Part shown: one piece after another, positions 25,419 to 34,452 of the stretch | Numbering within the stretch: the first letter of the stretch is position 1 | How the letters are laid out: each line of letters begins with the position of its first letter | DNA from: Sulfopaludibacter sp963815475 | GTDB lineage: Bacteria > Acidobacteriota > Terriglobia > Bryobacterales > Bryobacteraceae | Direction of reading: 5' to 3' | Assembly: GCA_963815475.1 (NCBI GenBank) | Contig: CAWFHD010000003.1 | Span: forward strand, 5,022,001-5,086,000 | DNA length: 64,000 nt | Position numbers and translations under genes: made by a program | Notes under the pieces: generated by a model | Database searches by the model: none | What the model was told of the DNA's origin: nothing | What the model saw: the letters and a program-made list of their open reading frames with translations, nothing else

Positions 25419-25904
25419 TTAGAACGGGGCGCTGCGTGGAGTGATTTCGATCGCCTGCGGGATGTTGACCGTCTTCGGCGGTAAGCAGGTCCTATCGTTG
25501 CAGGCCTGATACGTCAAGCTCACCACCAGCATGAGGGATCCGGTATCGGAATTAAACGGGACGCGGAGCGGCAGCAAGAACCACGCTTCGCCCTCGTAAG
25601 CCTCCACCTTTTCGTGGAAAGTAGGGTCCTGCAGCGTGTTTGGCGTGCCCGCCCGGATGGGACCGGCCTGCGGAAACGGTTGGCCTGGGCTGACCCAGAT
25701 TCGGGTTGGGGTCGGCCCCCCTACCACCGGCTTCATGGAATAGATGCGCCAGCCCGGCGTGACTGTAGCCATCAGGGTCACGCTAAAGTTTGTGCCCACC
25801 TTCACCGGCCTGAGCGGCCCATCGGTGATCTTCCACGTCACCGGATCTGGCGGCGCCGCAGCCAACGCAAGTGTGAACAGAAAAGCGGAAATCAGTACCT
25901 TCAT
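25419..25904 (-). CDS. Secreted DsbD N-terminal-domain-like protein
   Basis: A 161-residue protein starting at ATG 25904, where a signal peptide begins (MKVLISAFLFTLALAAAPPD). The mature part has the immunoglobulin-like fold of the DsbD alpha domain: GTNFSVTLMATVTPGWRIYS, FHEKVEAYEGEAWFLLPLRV and the two-cysteine segment TYQACNDRTCLPPKTV. In DsbD, this N-terminal periplasmic domain passes electrons to periplasmic thiol partners. The transmembrane and thioredoxin-like parts are absent and not encoded next to it, so it is a stand-alone domain that needs a partner elsewhere. The family is clear, the exact role is not. Confidence 0.82.
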   Translation of the reverse strand: MKVLISAFLFTLALAAAPPDPVTWKITDGPLRPVKVGTNFSVTLMATVTPGWRIYSMKPVVGGPTPTRIWVSPGQPFPQAGPIRAGTPNTLQDPTFHEKVEAYEGEAWFLLPLRVPFNSDTGSLMLVVSLTYQACNDRTCLPPKTVNIPQAIEITPRSAPF

Positions 25905-26663
25905 AGCCGCAATCTCCACGAACATGTGTCTAACAAGAAGGATTCCTTCCATCAGGCAGCGCGGTAGAACTAGGGGTTACCTACCGAGTTGCAGTCGGCT
26001 GATTCCTGCCCATCGAAGCGAGCCAAGCGGCACATGGCACGAGATCGACCGAACGACTGACGAAAGCGGACGGGCGGCATTCTCCAGAGAAACGCTGTGG
26101 GCATCCTCTCTGCGGCGTGCTCTTTACACGGTGCTATCGGCACTGCAGGGGTCCACGCCAGTTTCGGCCCATCCGCCTATGTGATGGCGTTCGGACGCGG
26201 GATCGAAGGCGAGGACGTTAACCCGACGAGCGGCATCCTTGTGGTCTGGCTCGGTCGCCCGAGCCGAGTGGAGTCCAAGATCGTGATGAGGCCGGTCGGC
26301 ATCCGGTAAGCGGTCGTGAAGGCTTTCCGGAAGGTACCGGCAGCAACAGTTAACCGCGGAGCCTACGCTGCCGGCGAGAAGCGTTACGGCCAAGTACGAA
26401 ATCGGCGTGCACGGCGCTCGACGCACGGGCTGGAATAGCTAACGATATTTGTCCTTAAGGGACGCTGGTAAACGCTACTCCGTCAGGCAGGATCTGACCA
26501 TTGGCAGCACGTCAACTTCCGGATGCGCCGTGATTCAGGACTAGCTAACGGCCAGCATGGATCACCTTCTGCGGACGGTCCGGACGGTCCGCCGCCAGTT
26601 GGAGCCCCAAATGATAAAATCGCAAGAAGTTTTTCGGAGCTGATACGTCAAGGGAGGACAATC
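25905..26663. other. Gene-poor stretch before the cupin gene
   Basis: No frame in these 760 bases has recognisable features or a convincing ribosome site. A GTTAACCG word occurs near 26349. The region may contain decayed sequence that is no longer identifiable by eye. Confidence 0.4.
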
Positions 26664-27248
26664 GTGGATAACTTCGTGACAATCCGGAACCGGCACACCG
26701 GAGAGATCTTGCGGCTGAGGCGAGTCCGCGATGCCCAGGGCCAAATCGTTTTGAACCTCGATGGGTCCCTGCCGCCACGGGTGAGCGGCCCGCCTCTTCA
26801 CGTGCATTTCCATCAACGGGAGGAGGGCAAGGTGAAATCCGGAACACTCGGCGCCCAAGTCGGAAAAGAGAAGATAGTAGTGCCAGCCGGGGGGGCCGCA
26901 GTCTTTGCCGCCGGCACTCGTCATAACTGGTGGAACGCGGGCGACGATCTCTTGGAGTTCAGCGGCCAGGCAATTCCGGCGGTCGACTTGGATCGCTACC
27001 TCCAGGGGGTATTTGCGGTTGTCAACGCCAGCCCGAACGGTCGGCCATCGATCTTCTATATAGCCCACGTGCTGTGGCGCCATCGCAACTCACAGTTGAT
27101 TGCGACTCCGCCCCAAGCCATTCAGCGCATCGTTTTCCCTGTCATTCTGTTCGTCGGGCGCGTCCTGGGCAAATACCGCGGATCGAGTTGGCCCGGTTCA
27201 CCCGAGTCGTGTCCCGGTGCGCCGCTTGTGGACGCCGCGAACGTCTAG
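26664..27248 (+). CDS. Cupin-domain protein
   Basis: A 194-residue protein starting with GTG 26664, chosen because GGGAGG lies 6 bases upstream; the longer frame from 26523 lacks one. Residues about 40-105 hold a small-barrel cupin: PPLHVHFHQREEGKVKSG carries the metal-ligand pattern HxHxxxxE, and AAGTRHNWWNAG gives the third His. The C-terminal 90 residues contain one hydrophobic stretch (AIQRIVFPVILFVGRVLG) that could be a membrane helix. Substrate unknown. It may be a dioxygenase-like or binding cupin. Confidence 0.75.
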   Translation: MDNFVTIRNRHTGEILRLRRVRDAQGQIVLNLDGSLPPRVSGPPLHVHFHQREEGKVKSGTLGAQVGKEKIVVPAGGAAVFAAGTRHNWWNAGDDLLEFSGQAIPAVDLDRYLQGVFAVVNASPNGRPSIFYIAHVLWRHRNSQLIATPPQAIQRIVFPVILFVGRVLGKYRGSSWPGSPESCPGAPLVDAANV

Positions 27249-27295
27249 GAGTGCACTGCCGCAAACTGCACGCGTGCTTCATGGAAAGCTCCGGA

Positions 27296-27709
27296 TTATC
27301 GAGTAGGGTCGTCGGCTTCTTCAAACGAACTCTGCACGGCGGTCAACAGGACGTAGCCGAATAATGTTGCGGCCGTTTCCGCACCTAATACCAGAGACGA
27401 ATCGAAGGGCAGGAGAATAGCAAACAAAATCGTGACCGCGCCACAACTCACCAATTGGACAGCGCCGGGAATCCAATCGGGCCAGACGGTTGTGGTCTCG
27501 TGGCGGATTCGGCGGCGCAAATCCGCGCTAAAGGTGGAAGTGAGCGCCGGCGGCGGGAGGGCTGCGGAGAGGCGAAGGTCGAGGGCCCGCTGTTTCGCGG
27601 CGAAGGCGGTATAGGCGGGGCAGGCGGCCAGATGGATGACGAGGCCCCCTTGAAGGGACGGCGAGTCCAGCGATTCGAGAATACGTTGCCCTGCGATCCG
27701 GCAGTCCAT
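27296..27709 (-). CDS. Anti-sigma-factor-like membrane protein
   Basis: A 137-residue protein. The ATG at 27709 lies 2 bases after the stop of an ECF sigma-4 fragment. The N-terminal part has HLAACPAYTAF, resembling the HxxxC zinc-finger segment of ZAS anti-sigma factors but with only one of the usual two cysteines. Hydrophobic segments (VQLVSCGAVTILFAILLPF and AATLFGYVLLTAV) predict two membrane helices. Gene order sigma then anti-sigma on the same strand is typical of ECF modules. Because the sigma gene is truncated, this partner may have lost its function. Confidence 0.6.
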   Translation of the reverse strand: MDCRIAGQRILESLDSPSLQGGLVIHLAACPAYTAFAAKQRALDLRLSAALPPPALTSTFSADLRRRIRHETTTVWPDWIPGAVQLVSCGAVTILFAILLPFDSSLVLGAETAATLFGYVLLTAVQSSFEEADDPTR

Positions 27710-27711
27710 CG

Positions 27712-27873
27712 TTATTCCATCATCTCGGCTAAGGTACACCGCGCGCGGTGGAGGTGGCTCTTCACGGTGCCTTCCGGCAGGTCGAGGGCCATGGCCACAT
27801 CCTCCACGCTTTTTTCTTCCAGGTAGAAGAGTACGATCACATCCCGCTGCACATCGGGAAGGCGGGACAATCG
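27712..27873 (-). pseudogene. Truncated ECF sigma factor (region 4 only)
   Basis: About 54 codons ending in TAA at 27712-27714 encode a clear sigma-70 region 4: RLSRLPDVQRDVIVLFYLEE, then SVEDVAMALDLPEGTVKSHL and HRARCTLAEMM. This is the part that binds the -35 element. The frame stays open upstream for some way but the residues no longer resemble sigma region 2, and no start codon with a ribosome site is apparent. The region 2 core-binding half (about 100 residues) is therefore missing, so a functional sigma factor is unlikely. Confidence 0.72.
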
Positions 27874-28118
27874 TACATTTACAAAAGGAACTGGATCAAT
27901 GGCGCGGTGCGCAGAAGGGACGAGTGAAGTTGCCAGAGTCGTTCTGGCAGGCTGCTGTCGGCTTGGCGAAGCAATACGGAGTATTCCGAACGGCGCAGCC
28001 GTTGCGACGCGAAACCACCGCTGCCAACACGACTTCTGTTAGTTGAATGAAGTCTTGTGGTTAGGCGTTCGCGGGCTCTTGCTGACTGGTGAAACTTCCC
28101 GATTCGTTCTGACCAGGA

Positions 28119-29468
28119 TTACGCGAATACCTCGGGCAGCCGCTTGTCGGCATCGCCGAAGCGATCCACATTGACTCGCATCTGATCCATGATCGACAGA
28201 TAGAGGCTGCAAGCGCGGCGATTGTCGTTGCCCCTATCGAGGAAATCGAGAATGCGCCCGCCCTTCAAGGCGCCGCCGGCGCCGCCGGCGAGCACGATAG
28301 GCAGTTGATCGGCGCCGTGAGCGTCGCCATCAAAAAGGCTCGAAGTGAACATCAAGATCGAGTTATCGAGCAGCGAGGATCCACCTTCATCGATATTCTT
28401 CATTCGCTGCATCAGGTAGGTGAACTGCTTCACGTGGAATTGATTTGTTTTGAGGTACATTGCCTCCAACTCGGGCACGTGTCCGTTGTGGGTCAAATCC
28501 AGATGCAGCGCGCCGTGGCAGCCTTCCAAGAACTTGAAGTTCATCTGCGAGAGGTCGTTGTTCAGCATACAGGTGGCAATGCGGGTCTTATCCATCTGGA
28601 AAGCGAGCACGATCAGATCGAGCATCAGCTTCATATGGTCCGGAACATTCTGCGGTATCTCGCTCGCCGGCCGCGGCATATTGGGCCGTTCGAGCGTAGG
28701 CCGCCAGCCCTCGATGCGCTCCTGCTTGTTGGCCGTGTCAATACGCTTCTCGATCGATCGCACCGATTCGAGATACTCGTCCAGTTTCCTGCGGTCTCCG
28801 CCGCTGATCTTGGGTTGAATATCGTGAGTGTCTTGCAACACAGCGTCCAGAATGCTGCGGTCGAGTTTGCGGCCATTTCCGTCGTCCACGAGCGCATCGA
28901 AAACACGCGCGGGGTAGATTTCTTTCGTGGCCGGCCGCGTGGGCGTCTCCCACGAGATATTCGAACCGTAGATCATCGACAGACCATCTTCCAAACGCAA
29001 CTCGTTCGGTTCTATGCCGAGAGCCATGCTGGGAAGGGAGGTACGTGAGCCGATCTCCCTGGCAACTACCTGGTCCATCGATGTGCCTACGCGAATCACG
29101 CTGGGGTCGGAACTGACCCATGCTCCGGAGAGCAGATTCGCGTTGCGGCCCTGATGCGGGCTTGGATTCTTGTAAGCCTGCTCGTTAAAAAGGCCTTTAA
29201 TGAAAACAATGTCCTGTGCGTGCTCCTGAAGCGGGGCGGCGCTGAGCCCAAACTCCATCGCCGCTCCACTGCCTTTGGCCCACCAGTGAGCAGGCTTGAT
29301 GCCGTTTGACCAATAAAGCGCGGCAAATCGCAGCGGAGGCTTGGTTGCCGGCGTGGCCGCCGCATTCGGTTCCTGCGCGAATACCGGGAGCGACTCCATC
29401 CAGGGCAATGCAAGAGCCACACCGGCTCCGCGCAAGAAAAAGCGCCGCGATTTCCGTTCGTTAATCAT
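28119..29468 (-). CDS. DUF1552 secreted protein (Tat signal)
   Basis: A 449-residue DUF1552 protein. The N-terminus RKSRRFFLRGAGVALALPWM is a twin-arginine signal. Conserved stretches include FAALYWSNGIKPAHWWAKG, the SPHQGRNANLLSG loop and GSSLLDNSILMFTSSLFDGD, near the sequence pattern of DUF1501/sulfatase-like folds. DUF1552 genes nearly always follow a planctomycete-type cytochrome gene; here the start codon overlaps the stop of the DUF1592/1588/1585 gene (ATGA). The biochemical role is unknown, but the pair is abundant in Planctomycetes and Solibacter-like bacteria and has been linked to degradation of complex organic matter. A second pair lies at 42.5-46.6 kb. Confidence 0.9.
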   Translation of the reverse strand: MINERKSRRFFLRGAGVALALPWMESLPVFAQEPNAAATPATKPPLRFAALYWSNGIKPAHWWAKGSGAAMEFGLSAAPLQEHAQDIVFIKGLFNEQAYKNPSPHQGRNANLLSGAWVSSDPSVIRVGTSMDQVVAREIGSRTSLPSMALGIEPNELRLEDGLSMIYGSNISWETPTRPATKEIYPARVFDALVDDGNGRKLDRSILDAVLQDTHDIQPKISGGDRRKLDEYLESVRSIEKRIDTANKQERIEGWRPTLERPNMPRPASEIPQNVPDHMKLMLDLIVLAFQMDKTRIATCMLNNDLSQMNFKFLEGCHGALHLDLTHNGHVPELEAMYLKTNQFHVKQFTYLMQRMKNIDEGGSSLLDNSILMFTSSLFDGDAHGADQLPIVLAGGAGGALKGGRILDFLDRGNDNRRACSLYLSIMDQMRVNVDRFGDADKRLPEVFA

Positions 29469-31690
29469 TGTCTGTCTGCCTGATTGGGTTTATGGGGACC
29501 TTGGGGCTGAACTGCGGCGCGTACGAGCGGGGCAGCGGACGCCTCGTCGTTTGTAGCGCGGTTCCGGAACTGTCTACTGACCACAATTTCACTCACCAGA
29601 TTGTCGATGCCGGTATCGGAGCCGGGGCGCACCATGTTCTCAATCAGCGGCTCGTCGGAAAGCTGAATCGTGCGCCCGAGCGCGTATCCCACCAGTTTAT
29701 GGGCCAGCGTCCTCTGCACCTGCGCCGCCTGCTTATTCTGCAGATACTCCAATAGACCATCGATGCCGGCGATACGAGTGTTGTCGCTGAGCTCGCCGTA
29801 GTCGTCGATGTTCTGGCCTTCGGCATATTTTTCGCGCCACCGCCCCATCGAGTCATAATGCTCCAGCGGGAAGCCGAGCGGGTCGATGCGCGAATGGCAA
29901 TTGGCGCAGGTCGCGTTTCGCTTGTGCACCTGCAGGCGCTCGCGCACGGAAAGGCCGCCGAAAAGCTTAGGGTCGGCAGGAATTGAACCGGCATCGGCCG
30001 GGGGAGGCGGCACAGCCGTTCCCAAAATTCGACGTAGCACCCAGTCGCCGCGGCGCACCGGACTGGTGCGAAGAGGGGCCGAGGTCGCGGTAAGGATCGC
30101 TCCCAGGCGCAACAAACCTCCGCGATGGAACGAATCGGCTGTATCCACTTTCTCAACGTCGGTCTTGCTCTTCACTTCCACGGAGACGCCGTAATACTTC
30201 GCAAGCGGGACATTGAGAAAGTCGTACCTGGCGTTCAGCAGATCGCTCACGGGACGGTTGTTGCGGAGGACATACTCAAAGAAGGAAACTGCCTCGTCGT
30301 ACATCGACGATTTCACTTCCTGCGTAAATTCCGGGAAACGGCTGGTATCCACACCCTTGAATTGATCAAAGTGGTAGAAACCAAGCCACTGGCCGAAGAA
30401 TTCGGTGGCCATGCGGCGCGCTCTCGGATCGGCTAGCATCCGTCCTGTCTGTTCGCGCAAATGTTTCGGGTCGCTCAGTTCGCCCGCCTTCGCTGCGCGG
30501 CGCAATTCCTCATCGGGGATGGACGACCAAATAAAGAAGCTCATACGGCTGGCAAGCTCCCAGCTATCGAGAGCCGATTGCGAGGGTGTGGCGGTAGAGG
30601 TCGAAGCTGACTTGATCGCCGATGCACCGGGCTTTTCCAGCTTGTACAGAAACTCGGGCGCGGCCAGTATACGCGCGATCAGTGCACGGATCGCCCGCAC
30701 GTGATCCGGATCATCGGCCAGCATCTTCAGGTAAAACGCCCGCAGGGCGGCCTTCTCTTTATCGGTTAGCGGACGGCGCCAGGCACGGTTCGCGAATTCC
30801 AGGCAGTCCTCGATGTGACGCGGCTGCGCGCTCTTTTCGGCGGCCTGCGCCGCATCGTAGGCGGTCCGAAGGCTGGTGGCGAATGCGCGCGCCTCAAGGG
30901 GCATCGAGTCGAAATCGGCCCTGGTCAACGCGCTGATGTGCTTCGATTGCAGGCTGGTGAGATGGTAATGCTCGGCGATGAGTTTCCAGTAGTGGTCGTG
31001 ATATTCGAAGGATGTGTAGACATCGTCCCATGCTTGATCCAGCTTCTGGCGTGTCACGTCGTCGAGGATGTTCTGATACAGGAACCTGTCGTCGCGTACG
31101 TATTTCACATCGTTATCGAAGGCGTCGTGCTCCGGAACGTTGTAAGTCGGGTCGAACGGCTCAGGCGGAGGATCCTTATCGGCAGGGGTGTCCGGACTCT
31201 GCGAGTTAGGCGGCAGAACATCCGCCAACTGCAGAACACCGGTCTTGAATCTCTTGTACCCGGCGCTATCCGGATTGCCCAGAATGGCGCGTATCGGAAT
31301 GCCGCGCGAGCCGCCGTCTTCGCGGTTGGTGATGATCACGCGGAACACCTGGTCCCGGTCCGCGCCTACGCCCGCGTCGGCCTGAAAAACTACCCCAGCC
31401 ATCCCCTGCGGAACGATTACTTCGACCATGGTGGCAGTCTGATCGGACGCGAAATCGTCGGGTCCAATCTGTGTGCCATCCGGGCTGGTCCCGAAATTCA
31501 GGCGTTTCGCGCATTCCGCGGTCACCACGGTCTGCAGGGGTACAGCCGGCAGACCGGCTCCGCGTCCTCGACCCGGAGCCGCGCCAGCGGCTGCCACGTT
31601 CGGATCGTCTGCCCCATTCGCGTTTACAGTAGCGGAGGCCGCGCCGCGGCCGGGCCGGGCGGCCGGAAACTCACTCGGGCATTGTGCCAT
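29465..31690 (-). CDS. DUF1595/1592/1588/1585 part of planctomycete-type cytochrome protein (after frameshift)
   Basis: This frame encodes the C-terminal two thirds of the cytochrome protein whose N-terminus is at 31624-32961. It carries DUF1595 (ALRAFYLKMLADDPDHVRAI), DUF1592 (ASRMSFFIWSSIPDEELRRA), DUF1588 (FHRGGLLRLGAILTATSAP) with a second CxxCH in NATCANCHSRIDPLGF, and DUF1585 at the end. The nominal start at 31690 lies inside a linker rich in Gly, Ala and Arg, not at a domain boundary, so it is unlikely to be a real initiation site. A -1 shift between the frames near 31630-31690 would restore a single protein of about 1150 residues. DUF1552 follows with an ATGA overlap. Confidence 0.85.
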   Translation of the reverse strand: MAQCPSEFPAARPGRGAASATVNANGADDPNVAAAGAAPGRGRGAGLPAVPLQTVVTAECAKRLNFGTSPDGTQIGPDDFASDQTATMVEVIVPQGMAGVVFQADAGVGADRDQVFRVIITNREDGGSRGIPIRAILGNPDSAGYKRFKTGVLQLADVLPPNSQSPDTPADKDPPPEPFDPTYNVPEHDAFDNDVKYVRDDRFLYQNILDDVTRQKLDQAWDDVYTSFEYHDHYWKLIAEHYHLTSLQSKHISALTRADFDSMPLEARAFATSLRTAYDAAQAAEKSAQPRHIEDCLEFANRAWRRPLTDKEKAALRAFYLKMLADDPDHVRAIRALIARILAAPEFLYKLEKPGASAIKSASTSTATPSQSALDSWELASRMSFFIWSSIPDEELRRAAKAGELSDPKHLREQTGRMLADPRARRMATEFFGQWLGFYHFDQFKGVDTSRFPEFTQEVKSSMYDEAVSFFEYVLRNNRPVSDLLNARYDFLNVPLAKYYGVSVEVKSKTDVEKVDTADSFHRGGLLRLGAILTATSAPLRTSPVRRGDWVLRRILGTAVPPPPADAGSIPADPKLFGGLSVRERLQVHKRNATCANCHSRIDPLGFPLEHYDSMGRWREKYAEGQNIDDYGELSDNTRIAGIDGLLEYLQNKQAAQVQRTLAHKLVGYALGRTIQLSDEPLIENMVRPGSDTGIDNLVSEIVVSRQFRNRATNDEASAAPLVRAAVQPQGPHKPNQADRQ

Positions 31691-32961
31691 ACCACCACCG
31701 GCTTTCCTTTAGCGGTGGGATTGACGGGTGAAGCAAACAGGTAGAACTTGGTCGTCGTAGGCGAGGCCGGCGGCGCGGCATTTCCGCCGCGGGCGCCTGC
31801 GGCTCCACGTCCCGCACCCGGAAACCCACGTCCGCCCGCGTTGAACAGAAAATGGTGCGCCGCCTCTACCTTCAGCGATTTCTCGCTAATGATGAGGGGG
31901 CTTTCGTCCCCCGCCCCACCATAGGCCTCATCGCCACGAGCGAAGAGCCAACCCGGCCAACTGGTGATGTACTTCTGTAGATCCTCGCAGGCTTTTCTCA
32001 CTTCCGCCAGGGCGGTGCCCGGCCCCGGCAGCTTGTGGAACCGAGCGGACATCTCTGACGAGGGGTACATCAGGTCGGTGCGGTTCACCGTTCTATAGAT
32101 GTGCTCGGCGAACCGGGCGGTGATGCCTTCGTTCGCTACCAGGCTGGCGAAGGTGGCAGAAGGCTTGCCAAGCGCATGGCGATGTTGATACTCCCATGCG
32201 ACGAACAAAGCCTTCGTATATCTTTCCAGCCCGAACGGGAAGCCGCCCTCGCCGGAAGCCGTGCGGAATCCGTATGCGTCCGTGATCTGCTTCACGCGGT
32301 GAATGGCGGACATCTCGAAACCCGTCTTGCCCGGTTCGACATAAAAACTGAGCGGGCCGGCGCCGATCACAGCATGGTCGGCCACGTTCTTGGCTGCTTC
32401 CAGGTAGCGCTGGAGGTTGGCATCCTGCATGAACTGTACGTCGCCGAAATTGGTGAATCCTTCTCCCCCTACCGAATCGTTGGAGGCGTCGATGCCCAAA
32501 TCGAGATCGAGGCCAGTAAGATCGAGAATCGAGTACTTGTACTCACCGCTGGTAAGGCGGCGAACGGTGACGCGGCCGGCGTCGCCCTCGTGTGCTTTCA
32601 CGTACGCGTCGAGTTGAGCGTGAATCCAGCTTGCAGCCTTTGTGCGTTGCTCATCCGAAGGCGCAGGCAGGCCCTTCGGCGGCATTCGCTTCTGTTCGAG
32701 CACCGCAATCACTTTTTCCCAGACCTGATAGCTTTGGGCGATAGAAGGTGAGGCGGTGAGGGCATTGAAATTAATGCCGGCCGTCGCCAAATTGGGCCCA
32801 TGGCAGCCGATGCAGTATTGATTGAACAGTGGCGCGGGATTGGGATCCGCTTGAGGCACTCCGGGTTGCGCGTGGAGGCAAAACACTGCCACTGACGCGG
32901 AGATGCCAACGAAGAGTACTCGTCGCGACTGGGCAAATCCTCGGTTCTTGATCGCGAACAT
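31624..32961 (-). CDS. PSCyt1 and DUF1587 part of planctomycete-type cytochrome protein (before frameshift)
   Basis: The N-terminal portion of the same protein, starting at ATG 32961 with a signal-like hydrophobic segment (VLFVGISASVAVFCLHAQ). The PSCyt1 haem motif is FNQYCIGCHGPNLATAGI. DUF1587 follows with RVTVRRLTSGEYKYSILDLT and GVGGEGFTNFGD-like surroundings (NDSVGGEGFTNFG). The frame ends in a Gly/Ala/Arg-rich linker: after VVVWHNARV the residues turn into unrelated Pro/Ala sequence before a TAA. Homologues, including the one at 42513 in this window, are single polypeptides. Sequencing error in the GC-rich linker or a true mutation are both possible. Confidence 0.85.
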   Translation of the reverse strand: MFAIKNRGFAQSRRVLFVGISASVAVFCLHAQPGVPQADPNPAPLFNQYCIGCHGPNLATAGINFNALTASPSIAQSYQVWEKVIAVLEQKRMPPKGLPAPSDEQRTKAASWIHAQLDAYVKAHEGDAGRVTVRRLTSGEYKYSILDLTGLDLDLGIDASNDSVGGEGFTNFGDVQFMQDANLQRYLEAAKNVADHAVIGAGPLSFYVEPGKTGFEMSAIHRVKQITDAYGFRTASGEGGFPFGLERYTKALFVAWEYQHRHALGKPSATFASLVANEGITARFAEHIYRTVNRTDLMYPSSEMSARFHKLPGPGTALAEVRKACEDLQKYITSWPGWLFARGDEAYGGAGDESPLIISEKSLKVEAAHHFLFNAGGRGFPGAGRGAAGARGGNAAPPASPTTTKFYLFASPVNPTAKGKPVVVWHNARVSFRPPGPAAARPPLL

Positions 32962-33220
32962 TTGCAGACATTGTACATTAAGGCGGAAGGGGCCGTGCTG
33001 CGCTCACGGACACGCCGCGGAGTCCCTTCGCTACTTAAGAATCATCGATCCGAATTCGCCCAGAAACTGGCGCCGAATGAACCAGTAGGGCGCTCCGGGC
33101 GCGGTTTCGGTGACAGTCTGGGCAAACACGGACGAGCGAGGTTCGGCGTCGATTTAGCAGTTCCCGAAGCGCAGTCCTTTGACGCCCGGAATCCGCTATC
33201 GCTAAACTGGCAGACACATC

Positions 33221-34258
33221 ATGTCGATCGGATCACAACCGCGATTCCGCCTCGCCACACTGCCGACGCCGCTGCATGAACTCCCTAGACTTCGCGGTGC
33301 CCTTGGCGGCCAGGATCGTTGCCCGCGTATCCTAATCAAGCGGGACGATCTCACCGGGCTCGCCTTTGGCGGCAATAAGGCACGGAAACTGGAATTCTTG
33401 GTTGGCGACGCTCTGCGATCAGGCGCGACCTTGCTAATCACTTCGGGCGCCGTTCAGTCCAACCACGCCAGGATGACAGCGGCAGCGGCGCGGGCGGCCG
33501 GCCTGAAGGCCGCTCTTGTGCTGACGAGCGATGCGGAACGTCCTGCGCTCCAGGGCAATCTGCTACTGGATCAGATCCTTGGAGCGAAGATTCACTTCAT
33601 ACCGGCGAATCCGAACCCGCTGATTGCCATAGGAGATGAAGAGGCTGCGAAGATCGCCGAAGTCGAGCATGACTTGCGCGGCCGTGGCGAGCGACCCTTC
33701 ATCATCCCGGTGGGCGGCTCCAGTGCTATCGGGGCTCTTGGATATGTTGCCGGGACCTTGGAGATTGCCGGTCAGTTATGGAGCATGGGCGAGAGTCCGA
33801 CGGCACTGTATTTTGCGAGCGGATCGCGAGGCACACAGGCAGGGTTGACGCTGGGCGCAAAGATGTACGCAGTGCCCTATAGAGTATGTGGGATAGCCGT
33901 GAGTGGCGGCGAACCGGAGAAGACTGCCCGGGCGCTGCGAATCGCCAACGAGGCCGCCATTAAGGTGGGCAGTTCGGCCGGGATCGTTGAAGGAGACCTG
34001 ACAACGAACTACGACTACATCGGTTCCGGCTACGGCGTGCCCACCGCGGCCTCAACGGAAGCGATAACCTTGCTCGCGCAGACAGAGGGCATCTTTCTCG
34101 ATCCGGTCTACACGGCGAAGGCGATGGCGGGCCTCATCGACCACGTCCGGCGTAGCCTGATCCCGCCATCCGAGACGGTACTCTTCTTGCACACAGGCGG
34201 TACACCGGCATTGTTTCCGCACGCCGGCGATTTCGCCCCAAGCGAAACAGATTTCTGA
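33221..34258 (+). CDS. D-cysteine desulfhydrase / ACC deaminase family PLP enzyme
   Basis: A 345-residue fold-type II PLP enzyme. The PLP lysine is Lys53 in AFGGNKARKLEFL, preceded by the KRDDLTG motif. SGAVQSNHARMTAAAARAAG, PVGGSSAIGALGYV and the ASGSRGTQAGLTLG phosphate loop are as in DcyD (D-cysteine to pyruvate, sulfide and ammonia) and in 1-aminocyclopropane-1-carboxylate deaminase. The C-terminus HTGGTPALFPH is also conserved. Which substrate is used cannot be read reliably from sequence; DcyD-like is more common. Length is normal for the family. Likely cytoplasmic and monocistronic. Confidence 0.9.
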   Translation: MSIGSQPRFRLATLPTPLHELPRLRGALGGQDRCPRILIKRDDLTGLAFGGNKARKLEFLVGDALRSGATLLITSGAVQSNHARMTAAAARAAGLKAALVLTSDAERPALQGNLLLDQILGAKIHFIPANPNPLIAIGDEEAAKIAEVEHDLRGRGERPFIIPVGGSSAIGALGYVAGTLEIAGQLWSMGESPTALYFASGSRGTQAGLTLGAKMYAVPYRVCGIAVSGGEPEKTARALRIANEAAIKVGSSAGIVEGDLTTNYDYIGSGYGVPTAASTEAITLLAQTEGIFLDPVYTAKAMAGLIDHVRRSLIPPSETVLFLHTGGTPALFPHAGDFAPSETDF

Positions 34259-34452
34259 ATACCAGCGATCTAGGCGCCGGATCAACCGGTTGCATAAAAC
34301 CCTCTCCATTCGGCCGCCCGGTTCCGACCGCGGCGGGATTCGTCGACCGCTATGCGTTTTGGGTTAACCGACCAAGTGCATAGATTGAGCGATGCGCCGC
34401 GCAGCCGCGACATTCTCCGGGAGAAAACGTGGAGAGATTGCCGACGGCTGCG

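Noticed and set aside
31624..31690. Programmed -1 frameshift in the cytochrome gene
   Set aside because: No X-XXY-YYZ slippery site or obvious downstream pseudoknot is visible, and the paralogue is continuous; an indel is simpler.
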